From: Cadophora sp. MPI-SDFR-AT-0126
Lineage: Eukaryota; Ascomycota; Leotiomycetes; Helotiales; Ploettnerulaceae
DNA: 64,000 nt
Assembly: GCA_020747065.1 (NCBI GenBank)
Contig: JAGMVK010000010.1
Location: forward strand, 1,736,001-1,800,000
Direction of reading: 5' to 3'
Shown: positions 1-12,157 of the stretch, piece after piece
Layout: every line of letters starts with the position of its first letter
Position numbering within the stretch: the stretch's first letter is position 1
Position numbers and translations under genes: made by a program
Notes under the pieces: generated by a model
The model's input: the letters and a program-made list of their open reading frames with translations, nothing else
Told to the model about the DNA's origin: nothing
Database searches by the model: none

Positions 1-424
1 TTCTTCCGGCGATAGTGACCAGTCTCCAAACTCATCGTCATCGTCATCTTCTTCTGCCGATTTATTCCGACTATCTGTACGTCCTCCAGCTGTTTTATTT
101 GGCTCCGACCTTGAATTCGCCATGACAGCAGTCATCTCTCTTCCCACAGCGTCATCTTTCCACAGAAAGAACCCGCATCCGCTTTCTTTCGGCTGTTGAC
201 AAGTATAGAACCATCTTCCCGCATTTGGTCCTTCTTTCTTGACCTGAAAGCTCGCGGCCAGGAGTCGTGGATTGCAATTACCTATGAACGTCAGCTGTGA
301 ATGATAGCTCTAGGCATAAGGACTAACAGTGCCAGGTTCCATCTGCAAAGTAACCCTTCAGTGGCACAGTCTTGATTGGGCTTCCTTTCATCCATTGCTT
401 CTGTGGCGTGTTGAATATTGACAT
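1..424 (-). CDS. GRF-type zinc finger protein, 3' part cut by window edge
   Basis: Two exons are visible: 328-424 (start ATG at 424) and 281 down to the window edge, separated by a 46-bp intron (282-327) with donor GTTAGT. The joined N-terminus reads MSIFNTPQKQ.., then GYFADGTWHCNCNPR, VKKEGPNAGRWFYTC and GCGFFLW. This is the GRF zinc finger (a CHCC-type zinc-binding module found in nucleic-acid enzymes), with the Cys pair CNC, the GRWFYTC core and the final CGFFLW. After the finger comes an acidic, Asp-rich low-complexity stretch running off the left edge, so the C-terminus is not seen. In fungi such proteins are mostly uncharacterised and presumed to bind single-stranded DNA or RNA. A short alternative start at 391 would lose only the first 11 residues. 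Confidence 0.8.
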
Positions 425-1615
425 CGTCGGTGACGGAGGGGTGCAGAATGACGATGCGGTTTCCTACTCGTGCACTGAAGGATACTGGTCATTTAAGGGC
501 CCGACACGGCGCATTCCAGAAACTTTGCTGGATGTGATCATAATTGCTTTGTTCACTAGACCTTGGATGCCTTGATCAACAGCCCGACCCCAACCTCCCG
601 TTATCTTATCCACTAGCGCCAACCTTAACTTCAAGCTTCGCTTATGTCATCACTATTTACCTTCCCTTCAACATCGAGCTTGCTCTGAGGCACTTGTACC
701 TCAAAAGGAAACTTTTGCGAAAGTTCAAAAGTGTTGTGCCTGCTAATAATTCTATTATTTACTCTGTACCCATACTAATGGGCCCACCTTCGATTTGGGG
801 GGAAAAAAAGAATAGAAAATCAGACGTGGACTCCGTCTGACTCCGGATCTCATTGAATCATCGCTACATTATTCTTCAAGCTAGACCGACACAATACAGC
901 TTAATACATCTTTCAAGTATCTTGATATCCTCCTCATCAAATAGAATAACAGAAGCCAGGACGCCAGAGAAAACCCTTTCCAAACCACTTCGCCCGAGCT
1001 CTAGCAAGCTTGCCCAAGCTGTACTGATACAACGAGGGAAAAAAGCGTATTTGAATGCGAAATTGCGAGATCAATCTCCTCCACACCTTATCAAACATTC
1101 TAAGACCGAGACTATCGTTGTGGAAGCGCGGGTGAAGGTTTGTGTGCTCGATGGAAGGTGCTGGACTTGTTGAGACTGATCTCGAGCGGCGGAGAGATGT
1201 GGGGTATAGGTAGATGCCAAAAGCTGTGCGTAAGAGACAATTGGGACAGGTGATTATCAACTTCAGCCATTGCCAACGTTCTGGTTGATAGATTTTGATG
1301 TTGTCATGATATTTGGAGGAAAGGGGATGTAAGTTGGTGGTTGTCGAAAATGCGAGTTTGAAATTGAGAAATGGCACATTCGCTTTCGAAAATAGGTCGT
1401 GGGGTGAAGAGGCAGAGCTCTCGAGGATCGAATCTGTGTCGAAGGTATATTCTCGAAACCCAAGGAGTATTGTCGAGAAACTGAACTGCGAGACGCTCCA
1501 TCCTCCCCTCCTCGACTGACCAAACCCGACCTTACGCACTACGATAAAGACAGTGACAAGCCCACGCAAGCCCCTGATATAGCCCTTACTGCAATATGCC
1601 GTTGTTCCAAGCTAC
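425..1615. other. No firm gene
   Basis: Upstream region of the GRF gene. A 210-codon frame lies on the minus strand at 937-1569 but has no recognisable domain, starts with TTG and does not look like a conserved protein. I see no RNA gene or repeat. Confidence 0.5.
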
Positions 1616-1741
1616 TTACAGAGTGCCCGACATCTTTGCCTGGGCAATCTTCTGCCTATGAAGCATCTGTGCCATGCCCGCCACGCCGACCAAGAATACG
1701 AGGATCAGGACGACCAGGAGGATGATCACTTTGTACTCCAT
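1616..1741 (-). CDS. Possible 41-residue single-pass membrane protein
   Basis: An ATG at 1741 opens a 41-codon frame, MEYKVIILLVVLILVFLVGV and onward to a basic tail ending KMSGTL. It holds one strong hydrophobic segment at about residues 4-23, as in small membrane-anchored peptides. The stop codon TAA overlaps a perfect splice donor (GTAAGT at 1621 on the minus strand), so the real protein may continue through an intron; the next acceptor 46 bp downstream would add only about 14 residues. I do not recognise a family. It may be a chance hydrophobic frame. Confidence 0.3.
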   Translation of the reverse strand: MEYKVIILLVVLILVFLVGVAGMAQMLHRQKIAQAKMSGTL

Positions 1742-2884
1742 TGTGTCAAGCTCGAGAAAAACTCTGTTGGGTATCGTGGAACAGATACGGTAGAAGGTTT
1801 TGGGGGTCGGGGGAGCGTGGTACTGACGGATGGCGATAGGAGTGCGAAAATGAGTACAGAGCTTGGGATCTGTTTGAAAGGGAGAAAGGGTTATATATAC
1901 AGACTTTGGAACAGGTTGAGAGGCACAGTGGCACATGCAGGTCCAAAATAGATGATTCTACACTCGTATTCCCCATATCAAATCAACCTCATCCAAGCAC
2001 AGCAGCACGGAAATAGTATGCTCCAGCATTCTCGTTTAGACATAAACGAGCACCATTTCATCCACCTCACCAATAATGACACAGTCTATCCGAGCCCCCA
2101 GACTGCTCGTGAAAGCATTATCATCGAAAAGCGTTTACAGTAGACAGCGATTGGAAGTTCGCCGTCGCGAGATGTGAATAAACGAAGCTCGTTTAGAAGG
2201 CATTGAGAGTTGGTGTTTTGATCCACGCGAAAAGGGGTAGGGTCGCTTAACGAGGCAGCCAATCGCTGGTGTCGGAAAGCGAGGAAGTGTGTTGGGGGCG
2301 GGCAGATTGGAATTTGATATGACGTGACAATGATTCTTGCATTCTCTTCTCAATTCTTCCAAGGCTGAATCAAGGTAAATTCCTTAGAGATGGGTGATTA
2401 GATAGAAAACATCCTGCTTTTTAAATGAGGGTTTCCATATAACGTCCCTGTACATCTTTTCCTTAGAGAGACTTAAAAAACTTGGATGCGAAGCATTCAT
2501 TAGAAGACCAAATGAATGAAAGGTCATCCCGCTATAAGGAGTTCTTCTCTGAACCGAAAACATGCGTTTGTTCCTCTACCATAACGTTGGAAATACTTGC
2601 GTAAAGCTCAACGCAGCATACCACCTTCCATTCTAGGATTCTGATCAGCTCGGGCTTATCTCGACCACAGGACCCACAAAACAGGGCTAAGCTTTTGACA
2701 GCAGCATTAAGCATCAAGCTCCGCAGCTCCGCAGATCTCGAGTTCTTCTTAGAGCCTTCGCAAACCCTTTCTCCGTCGTGACGTCTTTGGAAAATCTTTC
2801 GTGATATAGTACATCATCAAGGCAACACTCAACACAAAATCAAAGCAGCAAGAAAAACTCTCCTCAATTTACCTGCACCACACG
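1742..2884. other. No gene seen
   Basis: About 1.1 kb without a convincing reading frame, RNA gene or repeat; it probably holds untranslated and promoter sequence of the flanking small genes. Confidence 0.5.
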
Positions 2885-3337
2885 ATGCCAAACCCCAGCC
2901 CCTCCCCCCTCCTCCTCACAGCCCTGAACTTCTACCTCCCCCTCTACCTCCTCATCCTCCTCTTCTTCATCTTCATCACCATGCCAACACTCTACTTCAC
3001 CGGCTGCATCACCACATCCACATCTACCTCCTCCTCTCCCTCAACATCCACCACTCTCTCCACATCCAGCAACAAGAGCAAAAGCAGCCATGACGACGAC
3101 ACAGAAGAGAAAGTGATAGAAACGCAGTGGCGGACGACGAAAGTGCGTGTTTGGGGACGGGAGGTAATTTTATGGAGTGTTGGGGGGAGGAGAGAAATTT
3201 AGGGTTGAGAGGTCGATGGCGATGGATATGGAGGGGTAGAGGAGAACGGGAATGGGAATGGTGAGGAAGAGGAAGGGAATGGTGAGAAGAGGGGAGTGCT
3301 GGAGAAGACTAGGGCAGGTGATAGTGATTTGAGTTGA
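2885..3337 (+). CDS. Hypothetical small membrane protein with acidic tail
   Basis: Proposed exons are 2885-3142 and 3212-3337 (donor GTGCGT, intron 69 bp), giving 127 residues. Residues about 7 to 40 form a long hydrophobic segment (LLLTALNFYLPLYLLILLFF), followed by a Ser/Thr-rich linker and, after the splice, a Gly/Asn/Glu-rich acidic tail ending DSDLS. The unspliced frame would stop at 3202. The choice of the spliced model rests on the phase fit and on the frame staying open for 42 codons after the acceptor. Codon use is C-rich at third positions, like real genes nearby. No family is recognised. Confidence 0.4.
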
Positions 3338-3576
3338 AGCTAGCTCAAGTCACACCGAGAAAGCGAAAGACGATTCAAAATACTGAAGTTCCAAGGCAAT
3401 CAATCATCTGTACAGTACAAGACCACGAATTTCATGTTTTTGCTTTCAATGAAACATGCATTAACACCACCACGCTCCCTACCGAACGTTGCTATACTAT
3501 GCTACAGGGCTAAAACCCGCCAGGTCTCCGGCCCATCAATACAGAACATCAAGCCAACCGAATCCCGCGAATAAAT

Positions 3577-5774
3577 CTAGTACACACGCTTGAACGGGGG
3601 GACGGCCTTGCACTCGGCCTCGTCCAGGGTGTGAGCGACGACACCTCTGTAGGTGAGGTCTGTCTTTCCGTGTGGCGTCTTCTGGAAACTCAGCGTGTGC
3701 TTCATCCAGTTCTTGTCGTCACGTTCGGGGTAGTCTTCTCTGGCGTGGGCACCTCGGGATTCCTTTCTTGCGGCAGCTGATTCGGCGGTTTGGACGCTGT
3801 GACTGTTAGTGGGTGACTTTGATAAGGGGAAAGAATACTTACGCGCAAGTCAACAAGTTTCTTAATTCCAGAGTCTCGACCAAATCCGAGTTCCAGATCA
3901 TGCTTCGATCCTTGGTTCCAACATCCTTGTACAGTTGATCGACCTCGTTGATCTTCTTGACACCTTCGTCTAATGACTCTTGAGTTCTGAATACGCTGAC
4001 ATCTGTCTGCATGACCTTTTGCATCTTCAAACGGATCTCATGGGTGCTGAGTGGTCCATCGGCAGTTCTGATTTTGTCGAGCATGCTGATCGACTCGGCA
4101 CCAGCATCAGCGCTGATCTCCTTGTGTGGCATACCTGGCTCGAAGTTGTCACGGACCGTGTGGGACACAGCACGGCCGAAGACGATCAAGTCGAGCAGAG
4201 AGTTAGCTCCAAGACGGTTGGCTCCGTGGACGGAGACGCAAGCAGCTTCACCGCATGCGAAAAGACCTGGAACAACCTTGTCCTTGCCCTCAGAATCGAT
4301 GGTAAGAACTTCACCAGTATACTTCGTTGGGATACCACCCATGTTGTAGTGGACCGTGGGCAGAACTGGGATCGGTTGCTTGCGAACATCGACACCAGAG
4401 AAGATGGATGCGGTCTCGGAGATACCTGGAAGACGTTCGTGGAGGACCTCAGCGGGCAAGTGACTGAGTTGAAGGTAGATGTGATCCTTGTCTGGGCCAA
4501 CACCACGACCTTCACGGATCTCCATGGTCATTGATCGAGAAACAACATCACGACTGGCCAAATCCTTGGCAGTTGGTGCGTATCTCTCCATAAATCTTTC
4601 GCCCTCAGAGTTGAGAAGATATCCTCCTTCACCACGAGCACCCTCAGTAATCAAGCAGCCAGCTCCATAGATACCAGTTGGGTGGAATTGAACGAATTCG
4701 AGATCCTGGTTAGGAAGACCAGCACGAGCGACCATAGCCATTCCGTCACCTGTGCAGGTGTGTGCCGATGTACAACTGAAGTATGCACGTCCGTAACCAC
4801 CAGTAGCCAAAACAGTGTTGTGCGCTCTGAATCTGTGGAGAGTACCATCCTCCTGGTTGTAGGCAATAACACCTTTGCACTCGCCATCCTCCATAATCAA
4901 ATCGAGAGCGAAGTATTCAATAAAGTAATTGGTGTTGTGTCGTAGAGATTGGCCGTAAAGAGTGTGTAGAAGAGCGTGACCGGTTCTGTCTGCTGCAGCA
5001 CAGCATCTGTAAGCTTGTCCACCCTTTCCATAATCTTGTGATTGACCTCCGAAAGCTCGTTGGTAGCTATTAAAGTCAGCATGCAATTGACAGTGCTCCC
5101 ATTGCAAACGTACATTTTCCCCTCGTCGGTTCTTGAGAAGGGGCAACCGTAATTCTCCAACTCGATAACAGATTGTGGTGCCTCTCTCGTCATGTAATGG
5201 ATAGCATCTTGATCTCCAAGCCAATCTGATCCCTTGACTGTGTCATACATGTGCCATCTCCAGTCGTCCTTGTGCATATTACCCAGCGCAGCATTGATTC
5301 CTCCCTGTGCAGCTACTGTATGACTTCGAGTTGGGAAGAGCTTCGATATACACGCCGTGTTGAAACCAGCCTCGGCAAGACCAAAAGCTGCTCGTAGACC
5401 AGCTCCTCCAGCACCAACAACAATCGCATCGTACTCATGGTCCTACTTGTAATTAGATATATGCCGATTGACTGTTTGCGGGTGTACGTACGACCACTGG
5501 GTATTTGTTGGTAAGGAATGGGGGAGCTTCCTTCGCACGGAGGGGCGCGTGTGTGATAATTCGAGCTGCCACGCAATTAGCTGGTGTTCGCTATGATTGA
5601 TATTCCTCCATATCCTACCAGCCGGTCTCGTCGCAGAAAAAGCTCTTGTTTGATTCCTCAATGCCTTCGAAAGCTAAATTTTTGAATTAGCAACGATTGT
5701 ATAATCATTTCGGATCCGGTGGAGGGACATACTGAAGGGGAAGAGGGGAATCGCCGCATGGCTATTGAAGACAT
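3577..5774 (-). CDS. SDH1: Succinate dehydrogenase flavoprotein subunit, mitochondrial
   Basis: Catalytic subunit of complex II: oxidises succinate to fumarate with covalently bound FAD and passes electrons to the iron-sulfur subunit. Six exons (5733-5774, 5619-5673, 5492-5565, 5114-5442, 3843-5066, 3577-3802), five introns of 40 to 59 bp crowded at the 5' half, 649 residues, normal for the family. Visible marks are an Arg-rich mitochondrial presequence ([14 protein letters not shown].. TRAF), the dinucleotide fold [20 protein letters not shown], the FAD-linking stretch [16 protein letters not shown], the active-site region [20 protein letters not shown], and the C-terminal [15 protein letters not shown]. 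The start was chosen at 5774; an in-frame ATG five codons later (5759) is equally possible. Single-copy housekeeping gene with no sign of disruption. Confidence 0.95.
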
Positions 5775-7118
5775 TTTGAAGGTGATGGAGCCCAGACAGC
5801 AGAAAGAGAGGAGAGAAGAGACAGGGCTCTAGTAGTGGTGGGCTACAAAAGTGGTTTGAGGCAATTCGGAAGTTTGCTTGTCGTGATGTCGACGACTCCA
5901 CGATGAAATGCGTTAGGAATTGAGCCAATCATGGTCTCGGGTGGTCTTGCTGACCAGCTCCAACTCTCTTCATGGGCCGAGCAGATGCCGAAGCCCAGTC
6001 CTGCCACGTGATGATCCCGATTTCAACCGAGGCGCAAGGGAAAAGGACTCGTCCGTTCTCGCTCCACATCTTCTCTTCTGTGTATGTTTCTTTGTCAGGG
6101 AATGACTGATCAGCTTTTGAGCACTTATTTATTATTCAGGGGGAGGAGAATTTCCAGCGAAGCTTCCTTCAACCCTCGCCTCGAACAAGCTTTAAGTAAG
6201 GCGCCTGTGTTTGATCCTTCACTCCATATCAAGATGACCGTCTCCTCTATATTCCTTCATTTTCGTTTCCTCGTTTCAATTGGTTACGGCAAATTCTTTG
6301 TCGGCATGAGACCTTGTTCATGCTCCGTCTGTTATAGCAATCCTTTGGCGGTAATGGCTTCTATCCATATTCCCGCTTCATTGTATGACTGCAGAGCTAG
6401 TAGTATGTAAACCATCATCAGATCATGGGGGAATAAATGTCTGAAGTCTCGGTGCATCACATGAGGCGTTTCCTCGCATCCACTGAGCTGCACTCAGGGA
6501 CATCGTGCCTTTTTGAGGCTGTTCCGATTCAAATCATGTCCATTTCTGCACCACTTACGGTCGTCTAAATACTATTGGAGGCACCCGAGTGGTTCACGTC
6601 GTCCTTCCGGCTGAGGTCTGTCAGTTGAGCACACTACTACTCTATCTCGTGCCTGGTGCCTGCAAAGAGCCGATGTAACCAGGATGCTCCGGCAAAACGA
6701 TTGCGCGAGGATGCGGAGGGCCCCTGCCGCAGAGCCTGAATTGATTTTATATTAATTTCTCCCAAACACTAGCATCCAAGCATAACGGTCGCCGGCAGGG
6801 TAAACCGATAGACGTCCATAGTCACTCATCTGGATCTTTCAAGACCAAACGGGTAATTTCTCTTCTTCCACTTATTTGATGAACCCCAGTTTCTGACCCT
6901 GGCCACGCACTATGTTCTGTTCCCCGCATTGGAGGTCTATGGTTACTCCTTACAAGCGTGTTGTTTACTTCCTCCAGTGAAATGCCTAGACATGTCACCC
7001 CTTTGTACCTTGTAGACTGGGGGTTGTTCTTATAAAGTTGAATTTGCCCGCCCTCGGCGATTTTTCTTCTGTGGTGTTTGTGTTCGATCATTCTTTGTCT
7101 TTAGTGTAGTTCGCTGTC
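5775..7118. other. Divergent intergenic region between SDH1 and cellobiose dehydrogenase
   Basis: Shared 1.3-kb upstream region of two divergent genes. Short frames at 5920-6410 carry no recognisable domain. The only element I mark is the TATA-like box at 7031. Confidence 0.6.
7031..7037 (+). promoter_or_regulatory. TATA-like box of cellobiose dehydrogenase gene
   Basis: TATAAAG lies 88 bp upstream of the ATG at 7119 and is the best core-promoter match there. TATA boxes are common in highly induced secreted-enzyme genes; the link is by position only. Confidence 0.4.
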
Positions 7119-10029
7119 ATGATGAAGACGACAAGCTTTTTGAGTGCTGTTCTAAGCGCTGCCCTTTTTGGTAAGTATTCCCAGTGGCAGGAGTGGCTCT
7201 GCGTCTAACTTGGAATAGGCTTCAATGCAGTTTTAGCTCAGGATCTGGTATCTTCTCATGGTGTCTACACAGAGCCAAATACTGGCATCACGTTTTATAC
7301 CAGTGTTCAAGCAAATGGCACAGTTGCCGGTGATGGATGGGGATCCTTGGTCTCTGCTGGAGGGTTCATTTTCGGCATGGCCCTTCCAGCAAATGCTTTG
7401 ACAGTAGATGCCAGCGAATATATTGGCATGATTGTATGTTCGCCTCTCCAACCTATGCCAAGTTTGCTGATGATCGTAGGTCGGGTCAACGCCGAATGGC
7501 CCTGTCTCGGGATGGTCTTCAGTCCTTCACGGTACAAATGGATATGGAGCTGCTGCCATGCCCAATCATCTCATGATTGTAGCCTGGCCAACCGGAGACG
7601 GTGATACAATCGCCACGTCTTTCCGTTACTCTCCGTAAGTTTTGTGAGGTTCCTTCTGTATACTTGCAGACATCTAATAATTTCCTAGTGCATACCAACT
7701 GCCAGTAATTTACAAGGGAAGCGCAAAACTTACGCAGATCTATTCCAAAGTGAATGCCACCAACTGGACTCTTGTATATCGATGCCAGAATTGCTTCGTT
7801 TACGACGACCCATCCCAAACACCTGCGAACACCTCTACAAGCAATGGGCTGTTTTCGCAAGGATGGGCACAAGCTTTGAAACCTCCGACCAATCCCAAGG
7901 ATCCCGCTTCAGACTTTGCCCAACACGACAACGGAATGGGAATGTATGTCATCGATGTCAAGTCTGCTACTCAAGCATCATACTCAAAGTGGGCCACGCA
8001 AACAAACACTGCCACTGCCTCTGCTACGAGCTCTAGTGCGACAACTACGGCTCCAGCCACATCGATCTCATCAATTCCCGTACCCACCTCCGCCACATAC
8101 GACTACGTTATTGTTGGTGGTGGAGCAGGTGGTATCCCGATGGCCGACAAGCTTTCCGCTGCTGGAAAGTCTGTGCTTCTCATCGAGAAGGGGGTTGCTT
8201 CATCTGGCAGATGGGGTGGAAGTAGGTTGTGCAAATTTCATTCGCTTGCACTGCTGACAATTTTCAAGCTCTAAGACCCGAAGGCCCAACAAACACCGGT
8301 GGCTGGTTGGATGGAACCAATCTTACATGGTTCGATGTTCCAGGAGAGTGCAACAGAATCTGGAACGGTGGATCTCCAGGCGTCGCTTGCGCAGATACCG
8401 ATCAAATGGCAGGATGTATTCTCGGAGGAGGTACTGCAGTCAATGCGGGTCTTTGGTGGAAGCCAAATCCTGATGATTGGGACGTCAACTTCCCAGCCGG
8501 ATGGCAGTCGCAAGATATTGCAGCAGCAACCCAGCGAGTCTTCGCCCGAATCCCAGGATCGGATCATCCGAGTGTTGACGGTAAACTCTATCTTCAAGAA
8601 GGATTTAATGTCATTACCAGCGGCCTCAAGAAATCTGGATGGGGGAGCGTCACGGCGAACAACGATCCTGGCAATAAAAACCGGACGTACGCTCACCCAC
8701 CTTACCAAATCATCCGCGGCGAAAGAGGTGGGCCAATGGCGACTTACCTCGTCACTGCAGCAGCTCGATCAAATTTCAAGATGTGGCTGAATACAAGCGT
8801 TGAGAGAATCGTTCGTGAAGGAGGTCATGCAACTGGTCTGAAGGTCGTCGCAGTCAACAACGGTGGCTATACCGGCACAGTCAACCTCACACCAGTCACT
8901 GGTCGTGTAATTGTATCGTCTGGTGCCTTTGGATCGCCAAAGCTTCTTTTCAGAAGTGGGATCGGACCAACCGATCAGCTCCAGGTCGTCAAATCTAGTA
9001 CCGACGGGCCAACCATGATCAACGAGACCGCCTGGATCAATCTGCCTATCGGCTACAATCTCGACGATCATTTGAATACCGACACTGTCATTTCCCATCC
9101 TAATGTCACATACTACGACTGGCCAGCCGCATGGAATACACCCATCGAAGCGGACAAGGTAGCATATCTGACGAAGCGCTCAGGACCACTCGCCCAATCC
9201 GCGCCCAATCTGGGCCCAGCAATGTGGGAAGAGATCGTCGGTCCCGATGGTATCAACAGACATTTCCAATGGACGTCTCGTGTCGAAGGTTCCAGTGGCG
9301 TGCCCAACGGCGACACCATGACGTTGTCTCTCTACCTGGGGCGTGGCAAGGTTGCTCGTGGACGCACCACTATCGGCAAAAATCTTAACATGGTTGTCTC
9401 CGGGATCCCATACCAGAACGATGCCGATCTCGCCACTGTAGCTGTCGCAATTGACAACATGGTAAAGAATCTCAAGGGCATCCAGGGCCTCACCTGGATC
9501 TACCCACCTCTCAATCAAACAGGGGCAGACTACCTCAAAACCGTACGTTCTAATTCTCACATCCTGATGCACTTTTACTAATCAACCCAGATCCCCCTTA
9601 CTCTCGGCAATGTCGGCGCCCGCCGCGCAAACCACTGGATGGGAACCTGCAAGATGGGCACAGACAGCGGTCTGAAGGGCGGAACTGCAGTTGTCGATAC
9701 CAACACCAAGGTGTACGGCACGGACAACATTTTCGTAGTTGACGCCAGTATCTTCCCCGGCATGGTGACCACCAACCCGTCTGCACTCATTGTCACGGCC
9801 AGCGAGCACGCCAGTACCAAGATCCTGGCTCTGGCTCCTCCAGTTGCGCAGCCTAGGTATGCGCAGTGCGGTGGGCTTAATTGGGAGGGTAGTCAGGTCT
9901 GCGTGGCGGGAACGAAGTGCACATGGGGGAATGCTTATTATTCGCAGGTACGTTGATTTTCTCCTGTCCCTCTCAACTCCCTTCTCATAGGGCTTCGGAT
10001 TGATACTGATACATAACTAGTGCCTCTAA
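7119..10029 (+). CDS. cdh: Cellobiose dehydrogenase, class IIA (cytochrome, GMC flavin, CBM1)
   Basis: Secreted flavocytochrome that oxidises cellobiose to cellobionolactone and donates electrons to lytic polysaccharide monooxygenases. Seven exons: 7119-7170, 7219-7433, 7480-7634, 7689-8221, 8269-9542, 9591-9947, 10021-10029; 864 residues. Signal peptide is residues 1 to about 25, cleaved before QDLVSSHG. The haem-b cytochrome domain follows, with candidate axial Met (AAAMPNHLMIVAW) and His (FAQHDNGMG). Then comes a Ser/Thr-rich linker and the GMC domain with the FAD fold YVIVGGGAGG, GRWGGTLRPEG, the catalytic His in NHWMGTCKMG and the partner Asn in TTNPSALIV. The C-terminal CBM1 runs YAQCGGLNWEG .. 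YYSQCL. The last CBM1 Cys lies in a 9-nt final exon (Cys, Leu, stop). The CBM makes it class IIA, as in ascomycete cellulose degraders. Confidence 0.94.
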
Positions 10030-12157
10030 ATAAGCTCCACGAGCTTCGACTCAGTACATGTCTTCCTAAACTTACATACGGGACGGCTGGCAAACGAATG
10101 GGATGAAACGCGCAATATGATGGTGATGGTTCAATGATATTCTTTGTACATACATTCATTTCCAACAATCTCCATTATCTACAAGAAAGCTATCTATTTG
10201 TCTATTTACTCATTTCTCTTTAATCCCCCCAATAGTGATGGTTTTCTCTCTCTTTTCTCTGCGCCTCAACCAACCTTTAATTTGGGTGGTATTGCATTTC
10301 ATATCACCACCATCCCAGCATTAAGCCAGATCTCCCATCTCGTTCCTGACCATAAATTACACGCTCCCAGCTCAACCAGGATCATCAAGCCCAGATACAC
10401 TCACATAGGAAAGGGAGCGCCCCAGCACCCCGCTCGTTCATGCGGCTAAAGCAAATTTTCCAGCGTCAATGGTCGAGCCGCCGCAGACAAAGAGGCTGAA
10501 TCGCTTCATCTAGTATCTTATTGCTTATTCTGCTAAGCCTCTTGGCTGGCTTCGGTAGTTCGTTTCACCGTTACTTGCTTGATTGATTGATTGATAGTCC
10601 GTTTACCATCGTATCAGAGATAGGCTGATGAGGCGGGCAGAGAGACAGAGAGGCGGATGTAGGGTCATATCAGTTACGAGAGGCTAGTGAATGGTCTGTC
10701 AGATGATTTCTATGGATTGGAGAATGGATGGAGTCGGAATCTTAATGATGATTTAATTTAGGGCAGTGAAGGTTGTCTGAATGGGTGGTTGGATTTGGTA
10801 TTGAAGTACCGAGTGGCTGGTTCTGCTTGGCCCTCTTGATTTTTGGTCTATCGCCATTATAATTTATTGAGTGAATTCACTCAACCTTTCATTCGCAGCG
10901 AGAACACCAACTAGCTACCTCTTACCAGTCTCTCCAACAACTGTTCATCCAATCTCACCAGTACCTCCTCTCCCCTCCCGGCCCCTCCACAAGCACCATC
11001 CCCATACATGCATGCTACTCACCCTATAGACATACATGAACGAGACGTACCCCAGATTTCGGCTATACACATATTCAAATATCAATTTGAAAAGAAAAAT
11101 ATCCTCCACAAAAACTGCCACTCCAGTACTCTATCTAAATTCCACACATCCCACAGCCACATTTCATTTCATATGCGACGTCGATCCCACATAGTATACT
11201 ACTTTACCATCCAACATCCTATCCGTCCCAATCCCAAGTCAAAGAGGTTCCAACTTCCCTACAGCCAGCCAGCCCCACACGCCACAATACCACGTTCCAT
11301 CCACTCCTTTGGGAAAGAAAAATTTCCTTAACCGTCGCAGTCCCACATCCTCGCTTACGGTGCAAAACCGCGCGGCTAATGTAAACAAGCCACCGTGAAG
11401 CTGGCCGGCTCATCAGTATCAGCTTTCACACATTTCCACGCACATACTCATTCCCAAGCGCATGCTCATCCACTACCATACTCATGCCGTGCCCATCCAC
11501 GCATATCACATCCAGACCAGGCTGTTTTCACTTCTGCGGGGTGCGAGTTCTCCACCACCCCTACCGAAGATCTACACTCCAAGCTCCAACCCCTAACACA
11601 CAATCGTGTTCTCAGAGCATAACCTACCCCCCCACCCCCCGGCCCCCCACACAGAAACACTGAGAAAGTCGATTCTCACCTCCATCCATATAGTCGTGGT
11701 ACGGTTTACATCTCCGTAAGCACCTATCCCCTTCTGTGAAGAAGTAAGAGAGTAGATCGCTTGCCTGATCCGATATGGAACTGATAGTAGATACGATGAA
11801 TGAATGAGCTTTTACCTACCTGGGTGGTAGCATTCATCTAATTCATCGCAGTGAAATCTGTCCGTTCAATTGACGAAAGAAAATACTGTTATCTCAAAAA
11901 AATTTCAAACTTGGCATTTAGTCATTCAATCATTGATTCATTGATCTATTTCTCATTTCTGTGCATTCGCTCTCGCTCTCGCGCTCGTTGTGGACTTCGC
12001 CATCGATGTCCACTCGCGATGTTTTCGCTCCACGACCTCTCGCTCTATTCGCAGCGCTCCCTGAATAGGATGCTCTATCCATCCAACACATGTACAAGTC
12101 CCCTGTGCCCATTCCTATCCACATCCATACCTACTCATCATTCCAAACCAGCACCCT
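10030..12157. other. Long gene-free stretch
   Basis: About 2.1 kb between converging genes. Only short pyrimidine-rich frames are present, with no recognisable domain. It holds a small TTGA tandem run at 10579-10594 and long C/A-rich tracts around 10900-11650. A non-coding RNA cannot be excluded by eye. Confidence 0.5.
10579..10594. repeat. Simple repeat (TTGA)4
   Basis: Four tandem TTGA units in the gene-free stretch downstream of cellobiose dehydrogenase. Confidence 0.8.

Noticed and set aside
937..1569. 210-codon minus-strand frame
   Set aside because: Starts at TTG, has no domain, and would only join the 41-residue upstream frame through a 31-bp intron, which is too short.
7347..7604. 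Extra small frames inside cellobiose dehydrogenase
   Set aside because: They cross the enzyme's introns and are explained by its spliced model.
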